Origin: Klebsiella quasipneumoniae subsp. quasipneumoniae
Lineage (GTDB): Bacteria > Pseudomonadota > Gammaproteobacteria > Enterobacterales > Enterobacteriaceae
Assembly: GCF_020525925.1 (NCBI RefSeq)
Contig: NZ_CP084876.1
Location: forward strand, 806,001-870,000
Length of the DNA: 64,000 nucleotides
Direction: 5' to 3'
The notes beneath the pieces are model-generated. The model saw only the letters and a program-made list of their open reading frames with translations, was not told the DNA's origin and did no database searches. Positions 32,075 to 41,051 of the stretch are shown here, in pieces (positions within the stretch are counted from its first letter, which is position 1; every line of letters starts with the position of its first letter). The position numbers and the translations under genes are program-made.

Positions 32075-33808
32075 GTGAAACAACAGATACAACTATGCCG
32101 CCGCGAGGCGGTTGACGGCGTCGATTTACCCGCCGATCTGCCGCCGCTGCTGCAGCGGCTGTATGCCAGCCGCGGGGTGCGCAGCGCCCAGGAGCTGGAG
32201 CGCAGCGTCAAAGGCATGCTGCCGTGGACGCAGCTCACCGGCGTTGAAAAAGCGGTCGGGATGCTGCACGACGCTTTCCAGAAAGGGTTGCACATTGTCG
32301 TAGTCGGCGATTTTGACGCCGACGGCGCCACCAGCACCGCGCTCAGCGTGCTGGCCCTGCGCGCGCTGGGCTACGGCAACGTCTCCTACCTGGTGCCGAA
32401 CCGTTTTGAAGACGGCTACGGCTTGAGCCCGGAAGTGGTCGATCAGGCCCACGCCCGCGGCGCGCAGATGATCATGACCGTCGACAACGGGATCTCGTCC
32501 CATGCCGGCGTCGATCATGCCCATGCGCTGGGGATCCCGGTGCTGGTAACCGATCACCACCTGCCGGGGGAGACGCTGCCGGCGGCGGAGGCCATCGTTA
32601 ACCCTAACCTGCGCGATTGCGACTTTCCGTCGAAATCGCTGGCCGGGGTCGGGGTGGCGTTCTATCTGATGCTGGCGCTGCGCACCTTTCTGCGTGATAA
32701 CGGCTGGTTCGATGCCCGCGGCATCGCCGCGCCGAACCTTGCCGAGCTGCTGGATCTGGTGGCGCTTGGCACCGTTGCCGACGTCGTGCCGCTGGATGCT
32801 AACAATCGTATTCTCACCTGGCAGGGGTTAAGCCGCATTCGCGCCGGCAAATGTCGGCCCGGTATTAAGGCGCTGCTGGAGATTGCCAACCGCGATCCGC
32901 AAAAGCTGGCGGCCAGCGACCTCGGTTTTGCCCTCGGGCCGCGCCTGAACGCGGCGGGGCGGCTGGACGACATGTCGGTCGGCGTCGCGCTGCTGCTGTG
33001 CGATAACATTGGCGAAGCGCGCGTGTTAGCCAATGAGCTTGACGCGCTCAACCAGACGCGCAAAGAGATCGAGCAGGGGATGCAGGCGGAAGCGCTAACG
33101 CTCTGTCAGCAGCTGGAACGCAGTAGCGACACCCTGCCCGGCGGGCTGGCGATGTACCATCCGCAGTGGCACCAGGGGGTGGTCGGCATCCTCGCCTCGC
33201 GAATTAAGGAACGTTTCCACCGGCCGGTGATCGCCTTTGCGCCCACCGGCGACGGCACGCTGAAAGGCTCCGGCCGCTCCATTCAGGGGCTGCATATGCG
33301 CGATGCGCTGGAGCGTCTCGATACGCTCTATCCGGGGCTGATCCTGAAGTTCGGCGGCCACGCGATGGCGGCAGGATTATCGCTGGAAGAGGCGCGCTTT
33401 GAGGAGTTTCAGCAGCGCTTTGGCGAGCTGGTGACCGAGTGGCTGGATCCCGCGCTGTTACAGGGCGAGGTCGTTTCCGACGGGCCGCTGGCGGCGGCGG
33501 AGATGAGCATGGAAGTGGCGCAGATGCTGCGCGACGCCGGGCCGTGGGGACAGATGTTCCCGGAACCGCTGTTTGACGGCCGTTTCCGCCTGCTGCAGCA
33601 GCGGCTGGTGGGCGAGCGTCACCTGAAGGTGATGGTCGAGCCGGTTGACGGCGGCCCGCTGCTGGACGGTATCGCCTTCAACGTGGATACTTCCATCTGG
33701 CCCGACAACGGCGTGCGTGAAGTCCAGTTAGCCTACAAGCTCGACATCAATGAGTTCCGCGGCAACCGCAGCCTGCAGCTGATCATCGATCACCTCTGGC
33801 CAAATTGA
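32075..33808 (+). CDS. recJ: Single-stranded DNA 5'-3' exonuclease RecJ
   Basis: Encodes 577 residues with a GTG start at 32075, the E. coli length. It degrades single-stranded DNA in recombination and mismatch repair. DHH-family metal motifs are visible: DFDADGATSTALSVLALR (about residues 80-97), NGISS, VTDHHLPGE, and the C-terminal DHHA1 motif GRSIQGLHMRDAL with GGHAMAAG. It lies between dsbC and prfB. Confidence 0.97.
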   Translation: MKQQIQLCRREAVDGVDLPADLPPLLQRLYASRGVRSAQELERSVKGMLPWTQLTGVEKAVGMLHDAFQKGLHIVVVGDFDADGATSTALSVLALRALGYGNVSYLVPNRFEDGYGLSPEVVDQAHARGAQMIMTVDNGISSHAGVDHAHALGIPVLVTDHHLPGETLPAAEAIVNPNLRDCDFPSKSLAGVGVAFYLMLALRTFLRDNGWFDARGIAAPNLAELLDLVALGTVADVVPLDANNRILTWQGLSRIRAGKCRPGIKALLEIANRDPQKLAASDLGFALGPRLNAAGRLDDMSVGVALLLCDNIGEARVLANELDALNQTRKEIEQGMQAEALTLCQQLERSSDTLPGGLAMYHPQWHQGVVGILASRIKERFHRPVIAFAPTGDGTLKGSGRSIQGLHMRDALERLDTLYPGLILKFGGHAMAAGLSLEEARFEEFQQRFGELVTEWLDPALLQGEVVSDGPLAAAEMSMEVAQMLRDAGPWGQMFPEPLFDGRFRLLQQRLVGERHLKVMVEPVDGGPLLDGIAFNVDTSIWPDNGVREVQLAYKLDINEFRGNRSLQLIIDHLWPN

Positions 33809-33893
33809 CAACAGTGTATGAATAAGGGCGCGAATCCGGTAGAATTCCGCTCTTATCACCGCATTTTGACAAATCCATTAAAAGAAACCGACC

Positions 33894-34992
33894 ATGTTTG
33901 AAATAAATCCGGTAAAAAACCGCATTCAGGACCTCACGGAGCGCTCCGACGTTCTTAGGGGGTATCTTTGACTACGATGCCAAGAAAGAGCGTCTCGAAG
34001 AAGTAAACGCCGAGCTGGAACAGCCGGACGTCTGGAATGAACCTGAACGCGCTCAGGCGCTGGGTAAAGAGCGTTCTTCCCTGGAAGCCATCGTAGATAC
34101 CCTGGATCAGATGTCCCAGGGGCTGGAAGACGTTGCCGGCCTGCTGGATCTGGCCGTGGAAGCGGACGACGAAGAGACCTTCAACGAAGCCGTCGCCGAG
34201 CTGGATACGCTGGAAGAGAAGCTGGCGCAGCTTGAGTTCCGCCGCATGTTCTCCGGCGAATACGACAACGCCGATTGCTACCTCGATATTCAGGCAGGCT
34301 CCGGCGGCACCGAAGCCCAGGACTGGGCCAGCATGCTGATGCGCATGTACCTGCGCTGGGCGGAAGCGCGCGGCTTTAAGACCGAGATCATCGAAGAGTC
34401 CGAAGGTGAAGTCGCGGGCATTAAATCCGTGACCATCAAGATCATTGGCGATTACGCTTACGGCTGGCTGCGTACCGAAACCGGCGTTCATCGTCTGGTG
34501 CGTAAGAGCCCGTTCGATTCCGGCGGCCGCCGTCATACCTCCTTTAGCTCTGCGTTCGTTTACCCGGAAGTTGAAGACGATATCGATATCGAAATTAACC
34601 CGGCCGACCTGCGCATCGACGTTTACCGCGCCTCCGGCGCCGGTGGGCAGCACGTTAACCGTACAGAATCCGCGGTGCGTATTACCCACATCCCGACCGG
34701 GTTGGTGACGCAGTGCCAGAACGACCGTTCGCAGCACAAGAACAAAGACCAGGCCATGAAGCAGATGAAAGCAAAGCTTTATGAGCTGGAGATGCAGAAG
34801 AAAAATGCCGAGAAGCAGGCGATGGAAGACAACAAGTCCGATATCGGCTGGGGCAGCCAGATCCGCTCTTACGTGCTGGATGACTCGCGTATTAAAGATC
34901 TGCGTACCGGGGTGGAAACCCGCAACACTCAGGCGGTGCTCGACGGCAGCCTGGACCAATTTATCGAAGCAAGTTTGAAAGCAGGGTTATGA
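33894..34992 (+). CDS. prfB: Peptide chain release factor 2, with programmed +1 frameshift
   Basis: The gene has an in-frame TGA at codon 26 (33969-33971) directly after CTT (33966-33968), with a Shine-Dalgarno-like AGGGGG six bases upstream. This is the classic autoregulatory +1 frameshift, joining frame 33894-33968 to 33970-34992 for 365 residues. The product reads UAA and UGA stop codons; the GGQ hydrolysis loop ([10 protein letters not shown]) is present, with Ala at the position equivalent to E. coli K-12 Thr246. It is 9 bp upstream of lysS. Confidence 0.98.
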
Positions 34993-35001
34993 GGAACCAA
35001 C

Positions 35002-36519
35002 ATGTCTGAACAACAAGCACAGGGCGCTGACGCGGCAATTGACCTTAATAATGAACTGAAAACCCGTCGCGAGAAGCTGGCTGCGCTGCGTGAGCAGGGC
35101 GTCGCTTTCCCGAACGATTTCCGTCGTGACCATACCTCTGACCAACTGCACGCTGACTTCGATGCCAAAGAAAACGAAGAGCTGGAAGCGCTGAACGTTG
35201 AAGTGGCCGTGGCTGGCCGCATGATGACCCGCCGTATCATGGGTAAAGCGTCCTTCGTCACTCTGCAGGACGTTGGCGGCCGCATCCAGCTGTACGTAGC
35301 GCGCGATGACCTGGCGGAAGGCGTTTACAACGACCAGTTCAAAAAATGGGATCTCGGCGACATCATCGCCGCCCGCGGTAAGCTGTTCAAGACCAAAACC
35401 GGTGAGCTGTCTATCCACTGCACCGAGCTGCGTCTGCTGACCAAAGCCCTGCGCCCGTTACCGGACAAGTTCCATGGCCTGCAGGATCAGGAAGCGCGCT
35501 ATCGTCAGCGTTACCTCGACCTGATCTCCAACGATGAATCGCGCAACACCTTTAAAGTGCGTTCGCAGATCCTGGCGGGTATCCGTCAGTTCATGGTTGG
35601 CCGCGGCTTTATGGAAGTGGAAACCCCGATGATGCAGGTGATCCCGGGCGGCGCCTCCGCGCGTCCGTTCATCACCCATCATAACGCGCTGGATCTGGAC
35701 ATGTACCTGCGTATCGCGCCGGAACTGTACCTCAAGCGCCTGGTCGTGGGCGGTTTCGAACGCGTCTTCGAGATCAACCGTAACTTCCGTAACGAAGGGA
35801 TCTCCGTTCGTCATAACCCAGAGTTCACCATGATGGAACTCTACATGGCCTATGCGGACTATAAAGATCTGATCGAGCTGACCGAATCCCTGTTCCGCAC
35901 CCTGGCGCAGGACATTCTCGGCAACACCGAAGTGCCTTACGGCGACCAGGTGTTCGACTTCGGCAAGCCGTTTGAAAAACTGACCATGCGCGAAGCGATC
36001 AAGAAATACCGTCCGGAAACCGAGATGGCGGATCTGGATAACTTCGATTCCGCGAAAGCGATCGCTGAGTCTATCGGCATCAAAGTGGAGAAGAGCTGGG
36101 GTCTGGGCCGTATCGTGACCGAGATCTTCGAAGAAGTGGCGGAAGCGCACCTGATCCAGCCGACCTTCATCACTGAATACCCGGCGGAAGTTTCTCCGCT
36201 GGCGCGCCGTAACGACGTCAACCCGGAAATCACCGACCGCTTTGAATTCTTCATCGGCGGCCGTGAGATCGGTAACGGCTTTAGCGAGCTGAACGACGCC
36301 GAAGACCAGGCGCAGCGCTTCCAGGACCAGGTTGATGCGAAAGCCGCGGGCGACGACGAAGCGATGTTCTACGATGAAGACTACGTGACCGCGCTGGAGC
36401 ACGGCCTGCCGCCGACCGCCGGTCTGGGTATCGGTATCGACCGCATGGTGATGCTGTTCACCAACAGCCACACCATCCGCGACGTGATCCTGTTCCCGGC
36501 AATGCGTCCGCAGAAATAA
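35002..36519 (+). CDS. lysS: Lysyl-tRNA synthetase, class II
   Basis: Encodes 505 residues, as in E. coli LysS. An N-terminal OB-fold anticodon-binding domain (about 1-150) precedes the class II catalytic domain: motif 1 around [15 protein letters not shown], motif 2 [18 protein letters not shown], and motif 3 [13 protein letters not shown] near the C-terminus. It charges tRNA-Lys. It is coupled to prfB with a 9-bp gap and followed by an intrinsic terminator. Confidence 0.98.
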   Translation: MSEQQAQGADAAIDLNNELKTRREKLAALREQGVAFPNDFRRDHTSDQLHADFDAKENEELEALNVEVAVAGRMMTRRIMGKASFVTLQDVGGRIQLYVARDDLAEGVYNDQFKKWDLGDIIAARGKLFKTKTGELSIHCTELRLLTKALRPLPDKFHGLQDQEARYRQRYLDLISNDESRNTFKVRSQILAGIRQFMVGRGFMEVETPMMQVIPGGASARPFITHHNALDLDMYLRIAPELYLKRLVVGGFERVFEINRNFRNEGISVRHNPEFTMMELYMAYADYKDLIELTESLFRTLAQDILGNTEVPYGDQVFDFGKPFEKLTMREAIKKYRPETEMADLDNFDSAKAIAESIGIKVEKSWGLGRIVTEIFEEVAEAHLIQPTFITEYPAEVSPLARRNDVNPEITDRFEFFIGGREIGNGFSELNDAEDQAQRFQDQVDAKAAGDDEAMFYDEDYVTALEHGLPPTAGLGIGIDRMVMLFTNSHTIRDVILFPAMRPQK

Positions 36520-36540
36520 TCGCGTCTTGTGAAATGCAAA

Positions 36541-36563
36541 AACCCGGCTTGCCGGGTTTTTTT
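36541..36563 (+). terminator. Intrinsic terminator after lysS
   Basis: An eight-base stem (AACCCGGC / GCCGGGTT) with a TT loop is followed by a T-run, 21 bp past the lysS stop. Confidence 0.93.
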
Positions 36564-36574
36564 ATGTCTGACGT

Positions 36575-36720
36575 GAGGCCTGAAGGCTGGCGTAGCGCGG
36601 CTGGCGGCGTAAATGCCTTAACCGGGCTACGCAACAGCGCAGAACCGTAGGCCTGTGCAAGCGTAGCGCCGCCAGGCAACGATGACAGGTACGGAGTCGC
36701 TTTTTGCGCCGGGTGGCGGC
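36575..36720. repeat. REP/BIME-type repeat between lysS and idi
   Basis: The 146 bp between the lysS terminator and idi contain REP-like modules (GGCTGGCGTAGCGCGGC, AACCGGGCTACGCAAC, GTAGCGCCGCCAGGC and GCGCCGGGTGGCGGC) in alternating orientation. It separates two convergent genes and contains no plausible coding region. Confidence 0.75.
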
Positions 36721-36736
36721 TGCGAGAATAGTCAGC

Positions 36737-37291
36737 TTACCCGCGCACACGCGCAACAAAGTCGGTCAGCGCCTGGCGAGCGTCCCGATTTTCCGCTTCC
36801 AGCACCATCCACGGGCTAAACGCCCACGGCGTGGCGGCCAGCGCGCTTAACATCGTTGCCAGGTCAACCCACTGATAATCCATGACTTCATCGTCGTTAG
36901 GCAGCACTTCGCTCACCACGCGCGCGGCATACACCGGGCATACTTCGTTCTCAACGATGCCGTTCGGGGCGACCGCCCGGTAGCGGAAGGCCGGGTGAAC
37001 CGGCACGATGTCGGCGATCTCCACGCCGAGTTCGAAGCGACAGCGGCGCGTGACGGCCTGCTCGAAGGTCTCGCCCTGCTGGGGGTGTCCGCAGACGGAG
37101 TTGGTCCACACCCCGGGCCAGGCTTTTTTGCCCAGCGAACGGCGGGTGACCAGCAATTGACCCTGCTGATTAAACAACCAGCAAGAGAACGCGAGATGTA
37201 AAGGGGTATCAAGCGTGTGGGCGGCATACTTCTCCAGCATACCGGCAGGCTGATCCTGCTCATCCAGTAAAATGACGTGTTCCCCGGCCAT
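36737..37291 (-). CDS. idi: Isopentenyl-diphosphate delta-isomerase
   Basis: Encodes 184 residues from the ATG at 37291 ([11 protein letters not shown]). It interconverts IPP and DMAPP for isoprenoid synthesis. This is a Nudix-fold type I enzyme: the catalytic cysteine is in [12 protein letters not shown] (about residue 67), the Nudix-like helix follows ([11 protein letters not shown]), and the acid Glu is in [11 protein letters not shown] (about residue 116). It stands alone, downstream of and convergent with lysS. Confidence 0.95.
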   Translation of the reverse strand: MAGEHVILLDEQDQPAGMLEKYAAHTLDTPLHLAFSCWLFNQQGQLLVTRRSLGKKAWPGVWTNSVCGHPQQGETFEQAVTRRCRFELGVEIADIVPVHPAFRYRAVAPNGIVENEVCPVYAARVVSEVLPNDDEVMDYQWVDLATMLSALAATPWAFSPWMVLEAENRDARQALTDFVARVRG

Positions 37292-37606
37292 GACGACTCC
37301 TGAAAATAAAAAATGACCCGGCACAAACCCGCCGGGTCATGTACTCAGGCCTCTAGGGTAGCCGATAAATGGGAGAAAGGCATTACCAAAACAAGCCCTG
37401 CAGTCCGCTCTGTGAGCGGCAACGCGTCATGGCGGGCAAACCCACCACGACGTGCGGCTCCAGCAGTAATCGCTGTTTGTCGCGGGCCGGATTCGATGGC
37501 AGGGGGGTATTGGTTTCGCCATCAGGGATGACGCCCTGCGCCGCGGACTGGTATGATATTCGCCCTGGTTGCGAGGTAAGTGGTTGTGTTAAGTGCAGGA
37601 TGCCTG
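37292..37606. other. Intergenic region with a minus-strand terminator
   Basis: No gene is evident. At 37313-37340 a 10-bp stem (ATGACCCGGC / GCCGGGTCAT) is followed, on the minus strand, by TTTTTTATTTTC, so it is a terminator for transcription running toward idi from within this gap. A plus-strand -10-like TATGATAT near 37551 fits the ygeR promoter. Confidence 0.6.
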
Positions 37607-38320
37607 ATGATGAAACGCGTTTATATGACACTGATGCTGGTGGTAAGCCTGGCGCTGGCCGGCTGCTCCAGCAACTCCGATTCCGGTACGACCTACACCG
37701 TCAAACGTGGCGATACCCTGTATGGCATCTCCCGCACCACCGGCACCAGCGTTCGCGATCTGGCCCGCCTGAATAACATCTCCCCGCCTTACACCATTGA
37801 GGTGGGGCAGAAGCTGAAGCTTAACGGCAGCAGTTCTACGAAGACAACGAAGAAAAAATCTTCCTCCATGCGCACGGCGGCGGTCACGCCTTCGTCCGCG
37901 GTACCTCAGTCCTCCTGGCCGCCGGTGGGACAGCGCTGCTGGCGCTGGCCGACCAGCGGCAAAGTGGCCCTGCCTTATTCCACCGCCGATGGCGGCAATA
38001 AAGGCATTGATATCGCCGGGACTCGCGGCCAGCCGGTCTACGCCGCCGGGGCGGGCAAGGTGGTCTACGTCGGCAACCAGCTGCGCGGCTACGGCAACCT
38101 GATCATGATTAAGCACAGCGAGGATTACATCACCGCCTATGCTCACAACGATAAGCTGATGGTGAATAACGGCCAGAGCGTGAAGGCCGGCCAGCAAATA
38201 GCCACCATGGGCAGTACGGATGCCGACTCAGTGCGTCTGCATTTCCAGATCCGCTATCGGGCGACGGCCATCGATCCGCTGCGCTACCTGCCGCCGCAGG
38301 GCAGTAAGCCTAAGTGCTAA
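37607..38320 (+). CDS. ygeR: LysM/M23-domain lipoprotein YgeR (ActS), amidase activator
   Basis: Encodes 237 residues from the ATG at 37607, which has AGGA six bases upstream; ATG at 37610 is an alternative. The signal peptide carries the lipobox LALAGC, so it is an outer-membrane lipoprotein. A LysM domain ([17 protein letters not shown], about residues 28-72) precedes a degenerate M23 (LytM) domain that lacks the full zinc ligands, as in E. coli EnvC/NlpD-type activators. E. coli ActS activates AmiC. It precedes tRNA-Gly. Confidence 0.93.
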   Translation: MMKRVYMTLMLVVSLALAGCSSNSDSGTTYTVKRGDTLYGISRTTGTSVRDLARLNNISPPYTIEVGQKLKLNGSSSTKTTKKKSSSMRTAAVTPSSAVPQSSWPPVGQRCWRWPTSGKVALPYSTADGGNKGIDIAGTRGQPVYAAGAGKVVYVGNQLRGYGNLIMIKHSEDYITAYAHNDKLMVNNGQSVKAGQQIATMGSTDADSVRLHFQIRYRATAIDPLRYLPPQGSKPKC

Positions 38321-38355
38321 AAGGTTATTTTATCGCCAGTCAGCATCCGGCGGGC

Positions 38356-38383
38356 TTGTCACAGGGTGCGTAAGGGCTATAAT
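38356..38383 (+). promoter_or_regulatory. Sigma-70 promoter of tRNA-Gly
   Basis: TTGTCA (38356-38361) and TATAAT (38378-38383) are separated by 16 bp, followed by a GC-rich discriminator and the tRNA gene 17 bp later. Confidence 0.75.
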
Positions 38384-38400
38384 GCTTCTCGCACCTCTTC

Positions 38401-38474
38401 GCGGGCGTAGTTCAATGGTAGAACGAGAGCTTCCCAAGCTCTATACGAGGGTTCGATTCCCTTCGCCCGCTCCA
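38401..38474 (+). tRNA. glyU: tRNA-Gly, anticodon CCC
   Basis: A complete 74-nt cloverleaf with CCA encoded: the acceptor stem GCGGGCG / CGCCCGC, anticodon arm GAGAGCTTCCCAAGCTCT with CCC anticodon, and TpsiC arm GAGGGTTCGATTCCCTTC. Sequence and position after ygeR match E. coli glyU. Its 3' end is the attachment site of the neighbouring integrated element, which restores the gene intact. Confidence 0.98.
38452..38474 (+). other. Left attachment site (attL) in tRNA-Gly 3' end
   Basis: The final 23 bases of the tRNA gene, from TTCGATTCCC to CGCTCCA, recur exactly at 50745-50767. The bases flanking each copy differ (G/G on the left, C/A on the right), which defines the core. Confidence 0.93.
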
Positions 38475-38965
38475 GAATCTCTCTTGTGGTCACACATCTT
38501 TGATAAGATGCTGTTTTTGAAACAAGTTTCTGACCTCGTATAGATTGTCAGTCTCTCGTTCTACCACTCAAAAATACACTGTTAGTTGTCACGGTAAGTT
38601 AACGGTTGATGAAAGTTTAACTTAACGTCGGCGGCAGTTCTAGAGTCACACCGCGATAGTCCAACGTGAACGAAAAGCCTGACCGGGCATTGTCATTTCA
38701 TCGACAGACTGATCACACGCATTTAAGCCCGATGTGCGGCCCTGTGGCTGCGTAAACAGGTTTATGGTGATAACGTACCTACAAACGACATGTAGGCTCT
38801 ATCAGCGTCTCGCTCACGCTCCGAAAGGTACACGAGCATCCTGATAAGGTGTGATCCCTCTGACAATCTGATGACGTCGCTACGCTCCGCTTGTTGCTGT
38901 ATCACCAACGGGGCTTTATGGCTGCTATTGTTTAAACTTAAGAACATACTAGTCGGAGAAAAAAG
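38475..38965. other. Left end of element, no clear gene
   Basis: These 491 bp hold no convincing coding region. They contain an antisense-like copy of part of tRNA-Gly (38534-38566), an inverted pair TAAGTTAA / TTAACTTA (38595-38602 and 38617-38624), and a hairpin CCTACA / TGTAGG (38778-38796). The minus-strand open frame across 38762-38998 overlaps the following gene and has no ribosome-binding site. Confidence 0.55.
38534..38566 (-). repeat. Inverted partial copy of tRNA-Gly anticodon/D-arm region
   Basis: On the minus strand, 38553-38566 (14 bp) and 38534-38544 (11 bp) reproduce tRNA-Gly positions 38416-38429 and 38440-38450 exactly and in the right order. The anticodon loop between them is replaced by eight unrelated bases instead of ten. 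The tRNA and this copy could form a long imperfect hairpin. Confidence 0.8.
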
Positions 38966-39172
38966 ATGAGCGTTACGTATAAAATCACTTACGAACACAG
39001 AGACGGTAACGAAACCAGATCGGAAGAAGTGTTACTTCAATCTGACAACGAACCAACACAAGATGAAATATACGATGCAGTAAGAAGAGATACTGCAAGA
39101 CTTAGCTCTCCAAAACCAGGGACAACGGCGGTAGCTGGGTTCTCTGTTATTGCTGTAGTGCCAGTCCCCTAA
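38966..39172 (+). CDS. Small protein of unknown function
   Basis: Encodes 68 residues starting at ATG 38966 with GGAGAAAAAAG upstream. The protein begins with a beta-rich stretch (MSVTYKITYEHRDGNE), has a central acidic/helical part (QDEIYDAVRRDTARL) and a hydrophobic C-terminus (AVAGFSVIAVVPVP). I do not recognise it. It lies just inside the left end of the element and is convergent with the TIR gene, with an AGGGGG / CCCCCT hairpin between them (39179-39197). Its composition is closer to coding than that of nearby frames. Confidence 0.6.
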   Translation: MSVTYKITYEHRDGNETRSEEVLLQSDNEPTQDEIYDAVRRDTARLSSPKPGTTAVAGFSVIAVVPVP

Positions 39173-39234
39173 CAAGTAAGGGGGCATAACTCCCCCTCAT
39201 ATCATTCCTATAAACCCCGTAGCCATTAATGGAT

Positions 39235-40380
39235 TTATACGACCTTAATTAACGAGTAAATACCATCTGGCTTAAGATAATCAATGATATCGAAGAAGGA
39301 TATGAATAACTCCCACGGACCTAAGGCGTAGCAGTGGATTTCATATGGAGCAAAATGAAAAGTTAATCCTGATTCACTAATGGTGAAAATATCTAGTTTA
39401 CTATCCGTTATCCCCCTAATTAACCATTCCATATCAGATTCCTCAGGTTTTTCTCCCGTTCTTTCCCAGAATACACGGGGCGCATCCGATATAAGCCTTT
39501 CTTTAATTTTGTTAATAGCATCGTACCCTTTTTCATCAATGAAGAGATCATATAATGAAAATTTATAGGAATAATCACCGTCGGTTACTACGAAATTGCT
39601 AACATCGAAATGGCTATTCGGGTGAGCTGCGCCTGCACCATACCAATTGACACTATGGAGAATACTTAGGATATGGTTATTACAGTATGCAATGTAATAT
39701 CCTTCAATATAGTCACTGGTATAAGTGCTTTTATACTCTTCACTCCAACCAAAATTACTTGGCCAAGGTGAAGTTCTGTTATTGAAAACTAAGTGCGTGG
39801 CCCGACCTTTGAAATAGTTAGATATGATCTTTGCTGACTGAGGATGAGTTTGGTTAGAAACAATCGGATAGGTTATATCAATTTCATGTCCAGGTATGCT
39901 GTTATATTCTTCCTTAAATGTTTCACTTGTGAATGTAAAATTACCGTACGTTACCCCTTTCGCAATTTCAATGTTTTGTTGAGTTGCAGCTAAGGCTAAC
40001 GATTTTTCTAACAACGCCCAGCCATCTTCACGTTTATAATCGATGTATTGAATTTTTGAAGATATGAATGTTGGGACAGGTGAATCATCAATAAGGATGG
40101 GTATAACAAAAATGTCATCAGGTTTGTAATATTTTAATTTATCAATGGCTTCATTCATTTCACGCCTGATATAACCATTTTTTTGACAGCTAATTTTGCT
40201 AAGAATAATAATTATAACATTTGCACTGCTAAAGTTTTTTTGAATTTCGTTGTCCCAATTTACACCCGCAGGAATATCCCTTATATCCATCCAAGGACTA
40301 TAACCATTGTTTTTTAATTTCTCATAAATTGACTCTGTAATCTTTTCATCTTCTTTTGCGTGAGCCAAAAATAATTTCAT
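39235..40380 (-). CDS. TIR-domain protein fused to a DUF3298-like domain, candidate anti-phage effector
   Basis: Encodes 381 residues with no signal peptide or membrane segment, so it is cytosolic. Residues 1-130 form a TIR domain: MKLFLAHAKED at the start, the BB-loop PWMDIRDIPAG (about 29-39), strand VIIIILSK, and RREMNEAID with the expected catalytic Glu at about residue 74. Residues about 150-370 resemble DUF3298 (the RsiV/PdaC C-terminal type): GAGAAHPN, KFSLYDLF, and LTFHFAPYEIHCYALGPW. Bacterial TIR proteins cleave NAD or make cyclic ADP-ribose derivatives during phage infection; DUF3298 of RsiV binds lysozyme. The fusion suggests a sensor-effector, which is inference. The gene sits between two small genes in the cargo part of the element. 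Confidence 0.8.
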   Translation of the reverse strand: MKLFLAHAKEDEKITESIYEKLKNNGYSPWMDIRDIPAGVNWDNEIQKNFSSANVIIIILSKISCQKNGYIRREMNEAIDKLKYYKPDDIFVIPILIDDSPVPTFISSKIQYIDYKREDGWALLEKSLALAATQQNIEIAKGVTYGNFTFTSETFKEEYNSIPGHEIDITYPIVSNQTHPQSAKIISNYFKGRATHLVFNNRTSPWPSNFGWSEEYKSTYTSDYIEGYYIAYCNNHILSILHSVNWYGAGAAHPNSHFDVSNFVVTDGDYSYKFSLYDLFIDEKGYDAINKIKERLISDAPRVFWERTGEKPEESDMEWLIRGITDSKLDIFTISESGLTFHFAPYEIHCYALGPWELFISFFDIIDYLKPDGIYSLIKVV

Positions 40381-40595
40381 TCCTGATCTCCATTAGAGAA
40401 TATTCGATATATTTTAACATCAGTGAGTGCAAAGTTTACATTCATTATATTGCAAGCTGGAGGGCGAGGGTAGCCTTTAAGATGTATTTAAATGATCTAA
40501 GTGCTATGTTCGCTTCGAGAGTTTCACCTCCTTCGGATTAACGCGCTCCGTAGCGTCACATCAGAAAAAACTGATTATCGGCTGGTATTCCTTCT

Positions 40596-40805
40596 TCACT
40601 CCTCTGAGTCCTCCGTATCGAATGTTTTCGTATAGGGGCAGTGCTGAGCGCTAGTTGTGTAGGTGAACAAGTAGATGTTGTTTTGATACGTGCATAACGT
40701 TTTACCGTTCTCCGTCTGTTCTTCTTGCGGGGCCGTCATTGTGATTTTAGTTGCCATAGCCTGACCACTGAGAACCAGTAGACCCAACAAAATCAGCTTT
40801 TTCAT
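40596..40805 (-). CDS. Small exported protein of unknown function
   Basis: Encodes 69 residues with a typical signal peptide (MKKLILLGLLVLSGQAMAT, cleavage after AMA) and a mature part of about 50 residues with two cysteines (LCTYQ and HCPYT) that could form a disulfide. A GGGAGTTG ribosome-binding region precedes the ATG. The mature protein would be periplasmic. I do not recognise the family. It lies upstream of and in the same direction as the TIR gene, 215 bp apart, so a shared transcript is possible but not shown. Confidence 0.65.
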   Translation of the reverse strand: MKKLILLGLLVLSGQAMATKITMTAPQEEQTENGKTLCTYQNNIYLFTYTTSAQHCPYTKTFDTEDSEE

Positions 40806-40918
40806 ATCAACTCCCTCCCGCTTGTTCTAGTTCATTTTACCATGGCTCTATGGCCTCTCTGCTTAGTAGAAAAATATCACCATCGCTCAAAATTGCAGCA
40901 AAATTGAAATATCTGACT

Positions 40919-41036
40919 GGTATCAACAAACGAACGTTTGATGATCCTATTCAAGCACATCTAATTTTAGCATCAACAATATAGGGTATTGACTTTATGA
41001 TACCAAAGATCAATGATGATACCGTTAATTGATACT
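40919..41036. promoter_or_regulatory. Candidate recombinase or operator site with repeated TGATACC motifs
   Basis: Upstream of the serine recombinase lie GGTATCAA (40919-40926), an inverted pair CAAACG / CGTTTG (40927-40940), and TGATACC (40998-41004), TGATACC (41017-41023) and TTGATACT (41029-41036). Such clustered motifs next to a resolvase-type gene suggest a res site or autoregulatory operator. TATTGACT at about 40987 is a possible -35 box. Confidence 0.4.
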
Positions 41037-41051
41037 AGATGAGGGTTAGAT

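Noticed and set aside
38762..38998. 78-codon minus-strand gene
   Set aside because: Overlaps the better supported plus-strand gene at 38966 and lacks a ribosome-binding site.
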